Source of the DNA: CAZUMJ01 sp964621605
Lineage (GTDB): Bacteria > Actinomycetota > Acidimicrobiia > Acidimicrobiales > Iamiaceae
NCBI GenBank assembly: GCA_964621605.1
Contig: CAZUMJ010000020.1
Coordinates: 1-57,356, forward strand
Length of the DNA: 57,356 nucleotides
Direction: 5' to 3'
In this document: in pieces, positions 17,788-26,454 of the stretch
How the letters are laid out: every line of letters begins with the position of its first letter
Position numbering within the stretch: position 1 is the first letter of the stretch
The notes under the pieces: model-generated
What the model saw: only the letters and a program-made list of their open reading frames with translations
The model's database searches: none
What the model was told of the DNA's origin: nothing
Translations under genes and position numbers: made by a program

Positions 17788-18777
17788 TCAGATGAGGCCG
17801 AGCTCGCGCACCGCGTCGCGCTCCTCGGCGAGCTCCGCCACCGACGCGTCGATGCGGCCCCGACTGAACTCGTCGATGTCGAGGCCCTGCACGATCTCCC
17901 ACGCCCCGTTGCGCGACACGCACGGGAACGACGAGATGAGGCCCTCAGGCACGCCGTAAGAACCGTCGGACGGCAACGCCACCGACACCCAGTCGCCGTC
18001 GGGCGTGCCCTGCACCCAGTCGTGCATGTGGTCGATCGCCGCGCTCGCAGCCGACGCCGCGCTCGACGCACCACGGGCCTCGATGATGGCGGCGCCGCGC
18101 TTCTGCACGGTCGGGATGAAGGTCGACTCGAGCCACGCCTGGTCGCCCACGGCATCGGCTGCGGTGGTGCCGTTCACCTCGGCGTGGAACAGGTCGGGGT
18201 ACTGGGTGGCGGAGTGGTTGCCCCAGATCGTCATCTTCGAGATGTCGTTCACGGTCTTGCCGAGCTTCGCCGCAACCTGCGCCTTGGCGCGGTTGTGGTC
18301 GAGGCGGGTCATGGCGGTGAAGCGCTCGGGCGCGATGCCGTTGGCGTTCTGCTGCGCGATCAGTGCGTTGGTGTTGGCCGGGTTGCCCACCACGAGGACA
18401 CGGATGTCGTCGGCGGCGCTGGCCGCGAGCGCCTTGCCCTGCACGGTGAAGATGGCGCCGTTGGCCTCGAGCAAGTCGCCGCGCTCCATGCCCTTCGTGC
18501 GGGGACGGGAGCCGACGAGGAACGCCACGTTGGCGCCGTCGAACGCCACGTTGGCGTCGTCGGACCGGGTGATGCCGGCGAGCAGCGGGAAGGCGCAGTC
18601 GTCGAGCTCCATCGCCACGCCCTCGAGGGCGCCGAGGGCCGGGGTGATCTCGAGGAGCTGCAGGATGACCGGCGTGTCGGGGCCGAGCACGGCACCACTC
18701 GCGATGCGGAAGAGCAGGCTGTAACCGATCTGGCCGGCTGCTCCGGTGACGGCGACGCGGACGGGCTCGTTGCTCAC
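17788..18777 (-). CDS. mdh: Malate dehydrogenase
   Basis: A 329-residue NAD-dependent enzyme of the TCA cycle interconverting malate and oxaloacetate. The Rossmann motif TGAAGQIGYSLLFRIASG is at the N-terminus. The substrate-loop arginines are in GSRPRTKGMERGDLL, the VGNPANTNAL motif is intact and the catalytic histidine lies in WGNHSATQYPD. The long-chain type of about 330 residues is typical for actinobacteria. The GTG start at 18777 has AGAGGAG 6 bases upstream. It is a single gene, divergent from the DUF3293 gene. Confidence 0.97.
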   Translation of the reverse strand: MSNEPVRVAVTGAAGQIGYSLLFRIASGAVLGPDTPVILQLLEITPALGALEGVAMELDDCAFPLLAGITRSDDANVAFDGANVAFLVGSRPRTKGMERGDLLEANGAIFTVQGKALAASAADDIRVLVVGNPANTNALIAQQNANGIAPERFTAMTRLDHNRAKAQVAAKLGKTVNDISKMTIWGNHSATQYPDLFHAEVNGTTAADAVGDQAWLESTFIPTVQKRGAAIIEARGASSAASAASAAIDHMHDWVQGTPDGDWVSVALPSDGSYGVPEGLISSFPCVSRNGAWEIVQGLDIDEFSRGRIDASVAELAEERDAVRELGLI

Positions 18778-18890
18778 GTGGGGGCTCCTCTGGAGAGGTC
18801 TTGGCGGATGACCCGACCTTACCGACCGCGCCTGATCTGGCCCCAGCTCAGCACCGCCGCGCTGCGGCCGGCGGCGACGACCTCGCCTCG

Positions 18891-18896
18891 TAGGGT
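18891..18896 (+). promoter_or_regulatory. Leaderless-type -10 element of the DUF3293 gene
   Basis: TAGGGT is followed by 6 bases and the ATG at 18903, with no Shine-Dalgarno sequence. Confidence 0.5.
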
Positions 18897-18902
18897 GCGG
18901 GC

Positions 18903-19400
18903 ATGAGCTCCGAGCGCGACGAGGTGTGGGGGGAGTTCCAGCGGACGTCGGTCCAGATCGCCGTTCCGGGTGGCCTGCTGTGCATCAGCCCTGCGGCGCT
19001 CACCGAACGGGGCCGCTACCTGCCGGGGCAAGCGGGGCCGTTGCACGTCGTCACGGCCTGGAACCCGCAAGGCCTCGAAGCGCCGATCGAGCGCAACCGG
19101 GAAGCGAACGTGCGCCTCGCCGCCGAACTCGATGGCATGGGCGTGACGACGTGGCAGACGACGGGTGTCGGCGAGGGCGGCTCCTGGACCGAAGAGGGGT
19201 TCACCGTGGCCGGCCTGAGCGACGCGGAAGCGCTCGCATTGGCACGCCGCTACGACCAGCGCGCCGTCTTCACCTGGCGCGACGAACCGGGAGGCTTCCG
19301 CCTGGTCGCCTGCGACGCAAGCCTCGACGAGCCGCGCGGCTGGACCGCCACGCTGCGACCGCCGCCCACGCTGCAACCACCGTCCACGTCGCCGCGCTGA
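18903..19400 (+). CDS. DUF3293 domain protein
   Basis: A 165-residue soluble protein. It shows the DUF3293 pattern of HVVTAWNPQG (about residues 48-57), an RNREANVRLAAEL helix, a W-E-E-G-F core and the closing LARRYDQRAVFTWRDE. The family is of unknown function and is frequent in proteobacteria and actinobacteria. The last 25 residues are Pro/Thr-rich and probably disordered. The ATG lies 6 bases after a TAGGGT -10 element. It converges on the acyltransferase operon with an 18-base gap. Confidence 0.75.
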   Translation: MSSERDEVWGEFQRTSVQIAVPGGLLCISPAALTERGRYLPGQAGPLHVVTAWNPQGLEAPIERNREANVRLAAELDGMGVTTWQTTGVGEGGSWTEEGFTVAGLSDAEALALARRYDQRAVFTWRDEPGGFRLVACDASLDEPRGWTATLRPPPTLQPPSTSPR

Positions 19401-19418
19401 CGACCTCGGCGGTGGCGG

Positions 19419-20795
19419 TCAGCGGGCCGCGAGCGCCGCGGTGAGCCCGAAGTCGGCGAGCACCTCGTCGAGCAGATGTCCCAGTTCGGCGCTGTCGAGC
19501 CGCCCGCCGACCGGGTAGCCCACCACAGAGAGGAACACACGTCCGAGGCATCGGCCACTCAGCAGGTACAGCTGCCCGCCGATGCGGTCCAGATCGGACG
19601 CCTCGACGTCGACCTCGTTGAGGCGAACCCAGAAGTCGTCCGCGTCACGGCCGTCGATGCGGGCCACGGCAGCGGGGAGGTCGCCGTAGTTCGAGCACCC
19701 GACCGGCCGCGCGGCGGCACCCATCGCGGTCGCCTCCGCTCGCCGCACCGCGAACGCCGGCATCAACGGCACAAGTGGCAACGCCGCCACGACATCGCTC
19801 GACCGTTCGGAGGTGGCGATCAGCGCCTGTTTCGTAGCTCGACGCAGGCCGGTCAGGTCGCCGGGAAGCCCGGCGGGGTCGATGCGGATGGTGGCGGCCT
19901 CGAGAGCGTTCGCCCGCGTGTCGCCGTCGACCCGGACGCTGACCGGAACCGCCAGGGTCACGAGGCCGTCACGACCGGTCCGGCCGAGGCGCGCGCCGAG
20001 GCGCGCCGCGACGGCGGCCACCAGCGTGTTGCTGGTTCCCCCGCGCTCGGCCGCTGCCACGTCCCATGCGACCTGGCTCATTCGCACGCATGCCACCGGC
20101 GCCCGAAACGGCGCAGTCGTCGCGGTGGGGGGCGCTGCCGGACCCACCGGTGGAGGTGCAGCCGAGCCCGCCGCGGGTGTCGCAACGCGGGCTGCCTTCG
20201 GGACCGCCTGCGCGCGAGCGACACGCACCGATGCGAGCAGTGCCCGCGGCACGGCCAACAGGGTGCGGACCAAGCCCAGAAGATCTGCCCCCAGCACCGC
20301 CCCGACGCGCCGCACGCCTCGGGACGGGTACGGCGGGCGCCGCACCCGAGCGTCGACGGCGTCCGCCAACGCCTGCAAGACGCAGAGCCCGTCTCCCAGG
20401 GTGTGCGGGACGATGAGACTCACCGCGGCGCCCCCGTCGGTCAGCGGCAGCACCCCCAGGCGCCAGCCCGGTCCGTGCTCCGGGTCGGTGCCCCGCTCCG
20501 CGAACTCGTCGCTCCACGCGTGTATGTCGTCGCGCGCACGCGGGACCGCTTCGACCTCGACCTGCGGCACCGCGTCGATCGCCGACCAACGGTGCCGTCC
20601 ACCCGGCAGGCGCGAGCGTTCGACGACCCGGCCGAGCAGGGTGGCGGCGAGGTTCTCGTTGAAGCGACACACCGCGTCCAGGTCGAGTGCCCGGTCGTAG
20701 GTCCAGGTCGCGTGGAAGCTGGGTTGGTGGCCCAGGGCACGCAAGCCGAGGAACGAACCCTGGTCCATGTACGCGAGACGGTCGTCCATCGTCAT
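19419..20795 (-). CDS. Condensation-fold acyltransferase-like protein (third in operon)
   Basis: A 458-residue protein of the condensation/WS-DGAT/PapA acyltransferase superfamily. The catalytic-type motif H-x3-D-G is present as PHTLGDG (about residues 124-130). The second half has TSNTLVAAVAARLGARLGR and a SNYGDLP segment, placed like the conserved SN-x-G of WS/DGAT and PapA5-type enzymes. A Pro/Ala-rich linker separates the two lobes. The ATG at 20795 overlaps the TGA of the ABC permease (TGATG), so it is translationally coupled as the last gene of the operon. The likely role is esterifying an alcohol or sugar with an acyl group before or during export. Donor and acceptor are unknown. It is not closely similar to the two tandem condensation proteins upstream. 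Confidence 0.75.
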   Translation of the reverse strand: MTMDDRLAYMDQGSFLGLRALGHQPSFHATWTYDRALDLDAVCRFNENLAATLLGRVVERSRLPGGRHRWSAIDAVPQVEVEAVPRARDDIHAWSDEFAERGTDPEHGPGWRLGVLPLTDGGAAVSLIVPHTLGDGLCVLQALADAVDARVRRPPYPSRGVRRVGAVLGADLLGLVRTLLAVPRALLASVRVARAQAVPKAARVATPAAGSAAPPPVGPAAPPTATTAPFRAPVACVRMSQVAWDVAAAERGGTSNTLVAAVAARLGARLGRTGRDGLVTLAVPVSVRVDGDTRANALEAATIRIDPAGLPGDLTGLRRATKQALIATSERSSDVVAALPLVPLMPAFAVRRAEATAMGAAARPVGCSNYGDLPAAVARIDGRDADDFWVRLNEVDVEASDLDRIGGQLYLLSGRCLGRVFLSVVGYPVGGRLDSAELGHLLDEVLADFGLTAALAAR

Positions 20796-21808
20796 CAGCT
20801 CTGCTCGAAGCGGCGCACGGCCAACGGCACCGCGCACGCCAGGATCACCACGATCCAGATCACCGACTGGACCACGTAGCCGGCGGTGTCGGTCGAGAGC
20901 GCACCCGATGCCTGCAGCGACGTCGCCGTGTGCGGGCCGACCATCAACCCCCGGCACGCGTTCACGACGACGGTCACTGGCTGGTGCTGCGCGAACACCT
21001 GCAGCCACCCCGGCATCGAGTTGACCGGCACGAAGGCGGAGCTCGCGAAGGTGAGCGGCAACAGAATCGGGAACGCCACTGACTGCGCCTCCTCCGCCGA
21101 GGTCGATCGCAGACCGATGAGCGCCGCCATCCACGACATCGCATAGGCGAAGGCCAGCACCAACAGCGACGCCTGGGCGACCCCGACGTAGCCGGCGGGA
21201 CGGAAGCCGATGAGCAGCCCCACGGCCAACATGACGACGACGATGGCGACGTTGCGCACCAGGTCGGCGAGCGTGCGCGCCGCCAGCACAGACAGGCGCA
21301 CCATCGGCAACGAGCGGAACCGTTCGACGAGGCCACCGCCGAGGTCTTCCGCCAGGCCGATCGCGGTCGACACGGCGCCGAGGGTGACGGCCTGCACGAA
21401 GATGCCCGGCAGCAGGAAGTTGACGTAGTTCACGCCGAGCACGCGGCCGAGCGTGCCACCGAAGACATACCGGAACAGCAGGACGAACAGCACCGGCTGC
21501 ACGAACGTGAACACCAGCAGGCCGGTCTCGCGCACCAGGTGCACCAGGTTGCGCCGAGTGAGTGCGAGCGTGTCGCCGATGGCGTGGCGAAGCAGCACGC
21601 GGTCGTCGATGTCGATGTCGTCGTCGATGTCGTCGTCGATGCCGTCGTCGACGACGGTCCGTTGATGGGGGCGCGGCCCCAGTGCGGGCGGAGGCAGCAC
21701 CGGCCGAGCACGACGCTCAGGCGGCGGAGGCAACACCTGCCGCGCACGACGCTCAGGCGGCGGAGGCAACACCGGCCGCGCCGCGTCACCAAGGCGGGAG
21801 GCGCTCAT
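20795..21808 (-). CDS. ABC-2 type permease, DrrB-like, with repetitive N-terminal tail
   Basis: A 337-residue membrane subunit of a DrrAB-type exporter. Six hydrophobic segments follow residue 90 or so. The family region around LLPGIFVQAVTLGAVSTAIGL and the DLGGGLVERFRSLPM loop are clear. The N-terminal 75 residues are unusual: a 12-residue unit VLPPPPERRARQ repeated about 2.5 times, then an Asp/Ile-rich run of roughly 18 residues. Both are absent from ordinary DrrB proteins and come from DNA repeats. The ATG at 21808 overlaps the ATPase stop (ATGA), and the gene's stop overlaps the next start. By family it should export a lipid or hydrophobic product with the ATPase at 21805-22833. Confidence 0.88.
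   Translation of the reverse strand: MSASRLGDAARPVLPPPPERRARQVLPPPPERRARPVLPPPALGPRPHQRTVVDDGIDDDIDDDIDIDDRVLLRHAIGDTLALTRRNLVHLVRETGLLVFTFVQPVLFVLLFRYVFGGTLGRVLGVNYVNFLLPGIFVQAVTLGAVSTAIGLAEDLGGGLVERFRSLPMVRLSVLAARTLADLVRNVAIVVVMLAVGLLIGFRPAGYVGVAQASLLVLAFAYAMSWMAALIGLRSTSAEEAQSVAFPILLPLTFASSAFVPVNSMPGWLQVFAQHQPVTVVVNACRGLMVGPHTATSLQASGALSTDTAGYVVQSVIWIVVILACAVPLAVRRFEQS
21690..21782. repeat. 36-bp tandem repeat encoding a 12-residue unit
   Basis: Copies lie at 21690-21725 and 21726-21761, with a partial one at 21762-21782. Period 36 keeps the reading frame and encodes VLPPPPERRARQ-type units in the permease N-terminus. A neighbouring stretch at about 21601-21655 is a GTC/GAT trinucleotide-like repeat encoding the Asp-rich run. 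Confidence 0.85.
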
Positions 21809-22833
21809 CGGCGCGCTCCCCCCTGCGCCACCCCGACCAGGTCAGGATCGGCCGGGCGGGTGGTGGTGTGACCGGTGAGACGCAAGAAGACGTCGTCCAG
21901 GCTCGGTTCCCGGACGGTCAGCCCCGTGGGCGGCAGGCCGGAGGCATCGAGCGCACGCAACACGTCGAGGGAGCGCGCCGCCCCTCCCGCAACGGGTCCG
22001 CGGACCACGACGCCGTCCACCTCGGCTCGGGGCAACACCACCTGCACCGCCACGAGCGCCGCGCAAGCCGTGCGTTCGTCGGCGAAGGCGACCTCGACGA
22101 TGGTGGCACCCAACGCCGCCTTGAGCCCCGGGACCGTGTCGTGGGCGATCACGCGTCCCTGGTCGATCACCGCGACCTGGTCGGCAAGCTGCTCGGCCTC
22201 CTCGAGGTACTGCGTCGTGAGCAGGACCGTCGTACCGCCCTGGACGAGCTGGCGGATGATCGCCCACAGGTCGTTGCGACTGCGCGGGTCGAGGCCGGTG
22301 GTGGGCTCGTCGAGGAAGAGCACGGGCGGGTGGTGCACGAGCGACGCGGCGAGGTCGAGGCGCCGTCGCATCCCACCGGAGAACTCGGCGAGGGGACGAT
22401 CGGCGGCGTGCGTGAGCCGGAAGGCCTCGAGCAGTTCGTCGGCCCGGGCCTTGCGCCGCGACCGCGGCTGGTGGGTGAGCTGGCCGATGAGCCGCAGGTT
22501 CTCGCGCCCGGTCAAGCGCTCGTCGACCGCGGCGTACTGGCCGGCGAGCCCGATGCGCGCACGGACCCGCTGCGGTTCACGACACACGTCGATGCCGAGC
22601 ACCCGCGCGACGCCCCCGTCCGGGCGGACGGTGGTGGTCAGCACGCGCACCGTCGTGGTCTTGCCGGCCCCGTTCGGCCCGAGCAAGCCGAACACCGTGC
22701 CGCGTGGGACGACCAGGTCGATGCCGTCGAGGGCGACGCGGTCGCCGTAGCGCTTGGTGAGGCCACGAACCTCGATGGCCGCATCAGCCTGCGGGCGAGC
22801 GTCGAACGGTTCGAACCAGGGCGAGTGGGTCAC
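21805..22833 (-). CDS. ABC exporter ATPase, DrrA-like
   Basis: A 342-residue ATPase of the daunorubicin-resistance/complex-lipid export type. Walker A is GPNGAGKTTTVR, the signature is FSGGMRRRLDLAASL, Walker B is VLFLDEPTTGLDP and the switch region is LLTTQYLEEAEQLAD. These are DrrA hallmarks, as is the C-terminal segment VREPSLDDVFLRLTGH. The GTG at 22833 overlaps the DUF2505 stop as GTGA, and the stop overlaps the permease start. In mycobacteria the DrrA family works with DrrB in phthiocerol dimycocerosate export beside PapA acyltransferases; the neighbourhood here is comparable. Confidence 0.92.
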   Translation of the reverse strand: MTHSPWFEPFDARPQADAAIEVRGLTKRYGDRVALDGIDLVVPRGTVFGLLGPNGAGKTTTVRVLTTTVRPDGGVARVLGIDVCREPQRVRARIGLAGQYAAVDERLTGRENLRLIGQLTHQPRSRRKARADELLEAFRLTHAADRPLAEFSGGMRRRLDLAASLVHHPPVLFLDEPTTGLDPRSRNDLWAIIRQLVQGGTTVLLTTQYLEEAEQLADQVAVIDQGRVIAHDTVPGLKAALGATIVEVAFADERTACAALVAVQVVLPRAEVDGVVVRGPVAGGAARSLDVLRALDASGLPPTGLTVREPSLDDVFLRLTGHTTTRPADPDLVGVAQGGARR

Positions 22834-23330
22834 GGCACCACGGACCGGGCGAACCAGCGGTCCCACGCGTCGAACTCCGCCTCGATGATCTCCATGACTT
22901 GTGGGCGCAGCAGCTTGACGAACCGCTCGCCGATGAGCGGCACCTTCATCGTCAACGCGAGCTCGATCGTGAAGGTGCACGCGTCGTCGCCCGCTGCCAC
23001 GACCTCGGCGGCGATGGTCGCGGTGCCCGGCACGCTGCTGGCCTCGATCGTCGCGTGACCGACGAGGCGATCACCGACGTGGTCCCAACGCTCGGTCGTG
23101 GTGATCGTGTTCGTGGCGGAGATGACCTTCTGCGCCACCTTCGGGACGTCACCCTCGACGGTGCGCACCGTCGAGAGCTCGAGCTGCCCGGCGTCGGTGG
23201 CCGCCCGCAGCACCTCGATGTCGCGACTGCCCATCAGCTCGTAGCGGCCGACGTGCGCGGCGGGGTCGAGGAAGGCGGCCGCGACGACCGCCAGCGGGCT
23301 CTGCAGGCGATGTGATGCGCTGAACTCCAT
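22830..23330 (-). CDS. DUF2505 family (SRPBCC-like) lipid-binding-type protein
   Basis: A 166-residue protein matching DUF2505. The N-terminus MEFSASHRLQSP, the region RYELMGSRDIEVL, a beta-rich centre and the C-terminal helix (IEAEFDAWDRWF) fit a START/SRPBCC cup that usually holds a hydrophobic ligand. The ATG at 23330 has GAGGTG 4 bases upstream. Its stop overlaps the DrrA-like start. Lying between acyltransferases and the exporter, it may shuttle or present the lipid; that is inference from position and fold. Confidence 0.75.
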   Translation of the reverse strand: MEFSASHRLQSPLAVVAAAFLDPAAHVGRYELMGSRDIEVLRAATDAGQLELSTVRTVEGDVPKVAQKVISATNTITTTERWDHVGDRLVGHATIEASSVPGTATIAAEVVAAGDDACTFTIELALTMKVPLIGERFVKLLRPQVMEIIEAEFDAWDRWFARSVVP

Positions 23331-23338
23331 GGGGCACC

Positions 23339-24796
23339 TCACCGGGTGGGGGCTGGAAGGACGGCGGCTGGACCCATGGTGACGTCGCCACCGGTGCGGG
23401 CAACCTCTTGGACGATCTCGGCCACACGGGCGAAGTAGCTCGTGACGGCGTGCACCGCCTTGGGGGTGTCGGGGCAACTGCACGTGACGTAGGTGCGCGT
23501 CGGCATGCGCATGAGCCAGACGTACACGTCGTCGTCGTCACCGGCTCCGGTGAGCCCCCAGAAGTTCTGTTCGAGCCAGCGTTCGTGGCCCGGGATGATC
23601 GACCCGTCGAGGTAGGACATGATCGGCGGCCGATCCGACGACTCGGCGTCGAAGTCGAGGTGCTCGGCCAGGATCTCCGCGACACGCAGCGTCGGCACGT
23701 CGCCGGCGTCGCGGACGTCACGGAACTCCTGGCGGACACGGCGCACCAACGAACCGAACGTGTCGTCGGGTTCGATGTCGACGTGGAGCGGCACGAGGTT
23801 GATGAACCACCCCATGGCGAGCATCCACTCGGGCGACCAGCGGCTGTGGACCGGGTTGAGGCAGCGGTACGACTCGGCCGCCGCCATCTCATGGGCGGCC
23901 ATGGCACACGCGGCGTAGAGCCCGCCCGCGAAGTTGCCGCCGAGGTCCTTCACCGCGGCCTCATACGGGTGGAGCAGGTCTTCGCCGAGCAGTTCCTGGT
24001 ACACGGGGACGAGCGGCACCTTCACCCCCGGGGTCATGCCGAGGTCGAGCGGGAAGCGGGGCAGCTCGCCCCCGCCCCGCAGCAGGAAGTACAGCCAGTC
24101 CTGCACTCCCTTGGACTCGATGTCGAAGCCGGCGGCACGCTCGCGCTCCTCGACGCAGTAGTCGGGGTATGAGCCCACCTCGGGGAGGTCGGGTTCGGTC
24201 CCGGCCAGCTCGCAGTCGTACATCGTCGACAGCTCCCACACCGAGAGCAGGCACGAGACGCCGTCGGTGTAGCTGTGGTCGGACCCGAAGTAGACGACGG
24301 TCTTGGCGTCGCCGATGACGGCGGTGAACGTGTAGCCGAGCCGCCCGAGTGGCACGGCCCACACGTCCATCAGCTCACGGACGTGGTCGAGCATGCCGGC
24401 CGCGGTCACCTCCTCGGGCAGGAACGTCGGCTCGAACACGATGTCGTCCGGCGCCAGCTCGTGGCGTTCGAGCGGGCTGTCCACGTCGTTGCCGTCGGCC
24501 GTGAACCAGTTGCGCATCCCGCCGTGCCGTCGCAGGAAGCGGTTGATGGTGCGGGTCCACGCATCGACGTCGAACGGGTTGGGCACCTCGAACGCGACGC
24601 ACAGCCAACTGCTGTCGGTGTACCCCTCGCGGTTCTTGGCCTTTGCGAGCTCAAGGTGGGCGGCCTGCATCAGCGACGGGGCCACGCCGGTCGGCGGGGC
24701 GGTGGCCATGGCGTCGAGGGTGGCGCGGCTGGGTGTCCAGTCGACGACCCTCCCGCCTTGGGTGGGGTGATCGGAGAGCCTGGCCATGACGACCAT
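23339..24796 (-). CDS. Condensation-domain acyltransferase, PapA-like (second in operon)
   Basis: A 485-residue stand-alone condensation-type protein. The active-site motif is GSDHSYTDGVS, that is H-x3-D-G with Ser-Asp before the histidine. Other landmarks are LRRHGGMRNWFTADG near the N-terminus, SPEWMLAMGWFINLVPLHVD in the second lobe, and a C-terminal stretch VYVWLMRMPTRTYVTCSCP. The last matches the preceding gene's VHVWINRFPDETYLTWRFP, showing the two are tandem paralogues. The ATG at 24796 overlaps the upstream gene's TGA (TGATG). No carrier-protein or adenylation domain is attached or nearby, so it likely uses acyl-CoA or a free-standing donor, as PapA enzymes do. Confidence 0.82.
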   Translation of the reverse strand: MVVMARLSDHPTQGGRVVDWTPSRATLDAMATAPPTGVAPSLMQAAHLELAKAKNREGYTDSSWLCVAFEVPNPFDVDAWTRTINRFLRRHGGMRNWFTADGNDVDSPLERHELAPDDIVFEPTFLPEEVTAAGMLDHVRELMDVWAVPLGRLGYTFTAVIGDAKTVVYFGSDHSYTDGVSCLLSVWELSTMYDCELAGTEPDLPEVGSYPDYCVEERERAAGFDIESKGVQDWLYFLLRGGGELPRFPLDLGMTPGVKVPLVPVYQELLGEDLLHPYEAAVKDLGGNFAGGLYAACAMAAHEMAAAESYRCLNPVHSRWSPEWMLAMGWFINLVPLHVDIEPDDTFGSLVRRVRQEFRDVRDAGDVPTLRVAEILAEHLDFDAESSDRPPIMSYLDGSIIPGHERWLEQNFWGLTGAGDDDDVYVWLMRMPTRTYVTCSCPDTPKAVHAVTSYFARVAEIVQEVARTGGDVTMGPAAVLPAPTR

Positions 24797-26307
24797 CAGG
24801 CACCCACCTTTCCGGCGGAGCCGACGTGGTCGTCGTCGACCGCCACGGTGTCGAGGATGATCCGGCGCATGGCCTCGGTGACCGCCTGCACCTCGGTCCG
24901 GCACGTCTCGTTGCCGGGGAAGCGCCACGTCAGATAGGTCTCGTCGGGGAAGCGGTTGATCCACACGTGCACCCCGTCGGTGGGGCCGATGTCACCGAGG
25001 TAGGCGTGGGCGTCCCACCCGGGTCGGCGGCACAGCGCATCCGCGTAGCGGGCGTCGAGGTACGACACCACGAACCGGGGCTGAAGGCTGGTGTCGAGGA
25101 GCTCGCCGATGCGTGGCATGGGTAGACCGGCGCCGCGCTTCGCGACCGCCCATGCGTCACCGACGTGCGGGAGGATGTCCACCAGTTGCTGGTCGGCATC
25201 GACGTCGACCGCGAAGGGGGCGAGCGCGGTGAACCAGCCGATGGCTTCGGCCCAGCGCGCCTCGTGGCGGGTGTGGGTGGAGACGAGTGATCGGAATGTC
25301 ACGAACCCGGCGCCGTTCGGGTGGACCGACGCGGGTTCGATGCCGCCGGCGCCGCCGAGCCGGGTGAAGGCGAGCGCCATGGCCGCGAGGAAGCCGGCGG
25401 AGGTGCTGACGCCGTTCGCTCGACAGAAGGAACCGAATGCGCCGACGTTGTCCTCGCCGAGGAGGGGGAGGCAGCGGGCCTCCTGGGGGATCTGGGAGCC
25501 TGGTGGCAGGCCGTCGGGAAGGGGGAACGCCGGGAGCGACCGTTCCCCGTCGAGGAACGCACGCCAGGTCTCGACGGCCTCGTGGCTGGCCGTGGCCGCC
25601 GAAGCGACCGCGAGCTCCTCCTGCACGAACTCGAGGTAGCTCGCCGCGGCGCGTAGGTGGCTCGGGCGCCCCTCGCGGCGCGCATCGACGAGCTCGCGGA
25701 TCTCGGCGACCGCGAGCAGGATCGAGTAGCCGTCGACGTTGACGTGGTCGAACGCCAACACGACGGTCATGCGGTCGACGGTTCGGATCGTGGCGAACGC
25801 ATATGTGGGCCACAAGGCGGCGTCGGTCGACCGGTTGAAGTGGTCGTCGAGCGTGTCGGCCAGGAGGCGCTCGTCGACGAACACCCCGAGCGACGTCTCG
25901 GTGAGGGTGACGTCACCGGGGCCGAGCGTGAAGCGCTCGAAGCCACCACCCTGGCCGTGATCGGGCTCCGCTCGGAAGCCGCTGCGCAGGGTCTCGTGGC
26001 GGTCGATCCACTCCTCGAGGACCCGTGCGATCTCGTCACCGGTGAGCAGCGGCACCTCGAACGAGACCCCGATCCAGCCCGTGGGCGCCGCCTTCGCTGG
26101 GGGCGCCGAGGGCTCCGTGGCGAAGTCGAGCTCCGCGGCCTCGACCCGCCGTGCAAGCGCGTGCTGGATGTGGTCCTGCTGGTTGTGGGAGGGCCCACGC
26201 GGATCTGCGGGCTGGACGTGCGCCCGGGCTCGCGTGCCGTCGGACACGGACCAGACCGAGAGCTGGCCGAGCGGAAGGTTGTGGTCGTGGATGTCGCCGA
26301 GGCGCAT
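24796..26307 (-). CDS. Condensation-domain acyltransferase, PapA-like (first in operon)
   Basis: A 503-residue condensation-superfamily protein heading the operon. The catalytic-type motif is FDHVNVDGYS (H-x3-D-G). Conserved lobe-two motifs include EARWAEAIGWFTALAPFAVD and the C-terminal VHVWINRFPDETYLTWRFP. I start at ATG 26307 (MRLGDIHDH) because AGGAGA lies about 5 bases upstream; an in-frame GTG 15 bases earlier has no ribosome-binding site. Together with its paralogue it could add two acyl chains to one acceptor, as PapA pairs do in mycobacterial acylated trehaloses; that comparison is by analogy only. Two palindromes lie upstream in the divergent promoter region. Confidence 0.82.
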   Translation of the reverse strand: MRLGDIHDHNLPLGQLSVWSVSDGTRARAHVQPADPRGPSHNQQDHIQHALARRVEAAELDFATEPSAPPAKAAPTGWIGVSFEVPLLTGDEIARVLEEWIDRHETLRSGFRAEPDHGQGGGFERFTLGPGDVTLTETSLGVFVDERLLADTLDDHFNRSTDAALWPTYAFATIRTVDRMTVVLAFDHVNVDGYSILLAVAEIRELVDARREGRPSHLRAAASYLEFVQEELAVASAATASHEAVETWRAFLDGERSLPAFPLPDGLPPGSQIPQEARCLPLLGEDNVGAFGSFCRANGVSTSAGFLAAMALAFTRLGGAGGIEPASVHPNGAGFVTFRSLVSTHTRHEARWAEAIGWFTALAPFAVDVDADQQLVDILPHVGDAWAVAKRGAGLPMPRIGELLDTSLQPRFVVSYLDARYADALCRRPGWDAHAYLGDIGPTDGVHVWINRFPDETYLTWRFPGNETCRTEVQAVTEAMRRIILDTVAVDDDHVGSAGKVGA

Positions 26308-26416
26308 GAAGGTCTCCTGCACTGCGGTGGGGAAGGGGCCGACGCCGAGCGGACCTCTGCGCGCTCGCTACGCGCGGGAGGGCTCCGAAGGGTGCCGTTG
26401 ATCACACCATAGCAAC

Positions 26417-26432
26417 CAGTGTCAACTGTCAC
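26417..26432. promoter_or_regulatory. Imperfect 16-bp palindrome upstream of acyltransferase operon
   Basis: AGTGTCAACTGTCACT matches its own reverse complement at 12 of 16 positions. It overlaps the TTGACA-like hexamer on the minus strand, so a bound protein would affect the operon promoter. Confidence 0.45.
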
Positions 26433-26438
26433 TCTTTA

Positions 26439-26454
26439 TCACTGGCACCAGTGA
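26439..26454. promoter_or_regulatory. Perfect 16-bp palindrome upstream of acyltransferase operon
   Basis: TCACTGGCACCAGTGA has perfect 7-bp arms around CA. It is 6 bases from the neighbouring palindrome, shares the CAGTG/CACTG core with it, and looks like a paired operator for a dimeric repressor. No regulator gene is adjacent. Confidence 0.55.

Noticed and set aside
19419..26307. A nonribosomal peptide synthetase or PKS cluster
   Set aside because: The three condensation-fold proteins are stand-alone and no adenylation, ketosynthase, acyltransferase or carrier-protein domain is present in or beside the operon. The PapA-like reading fits better.
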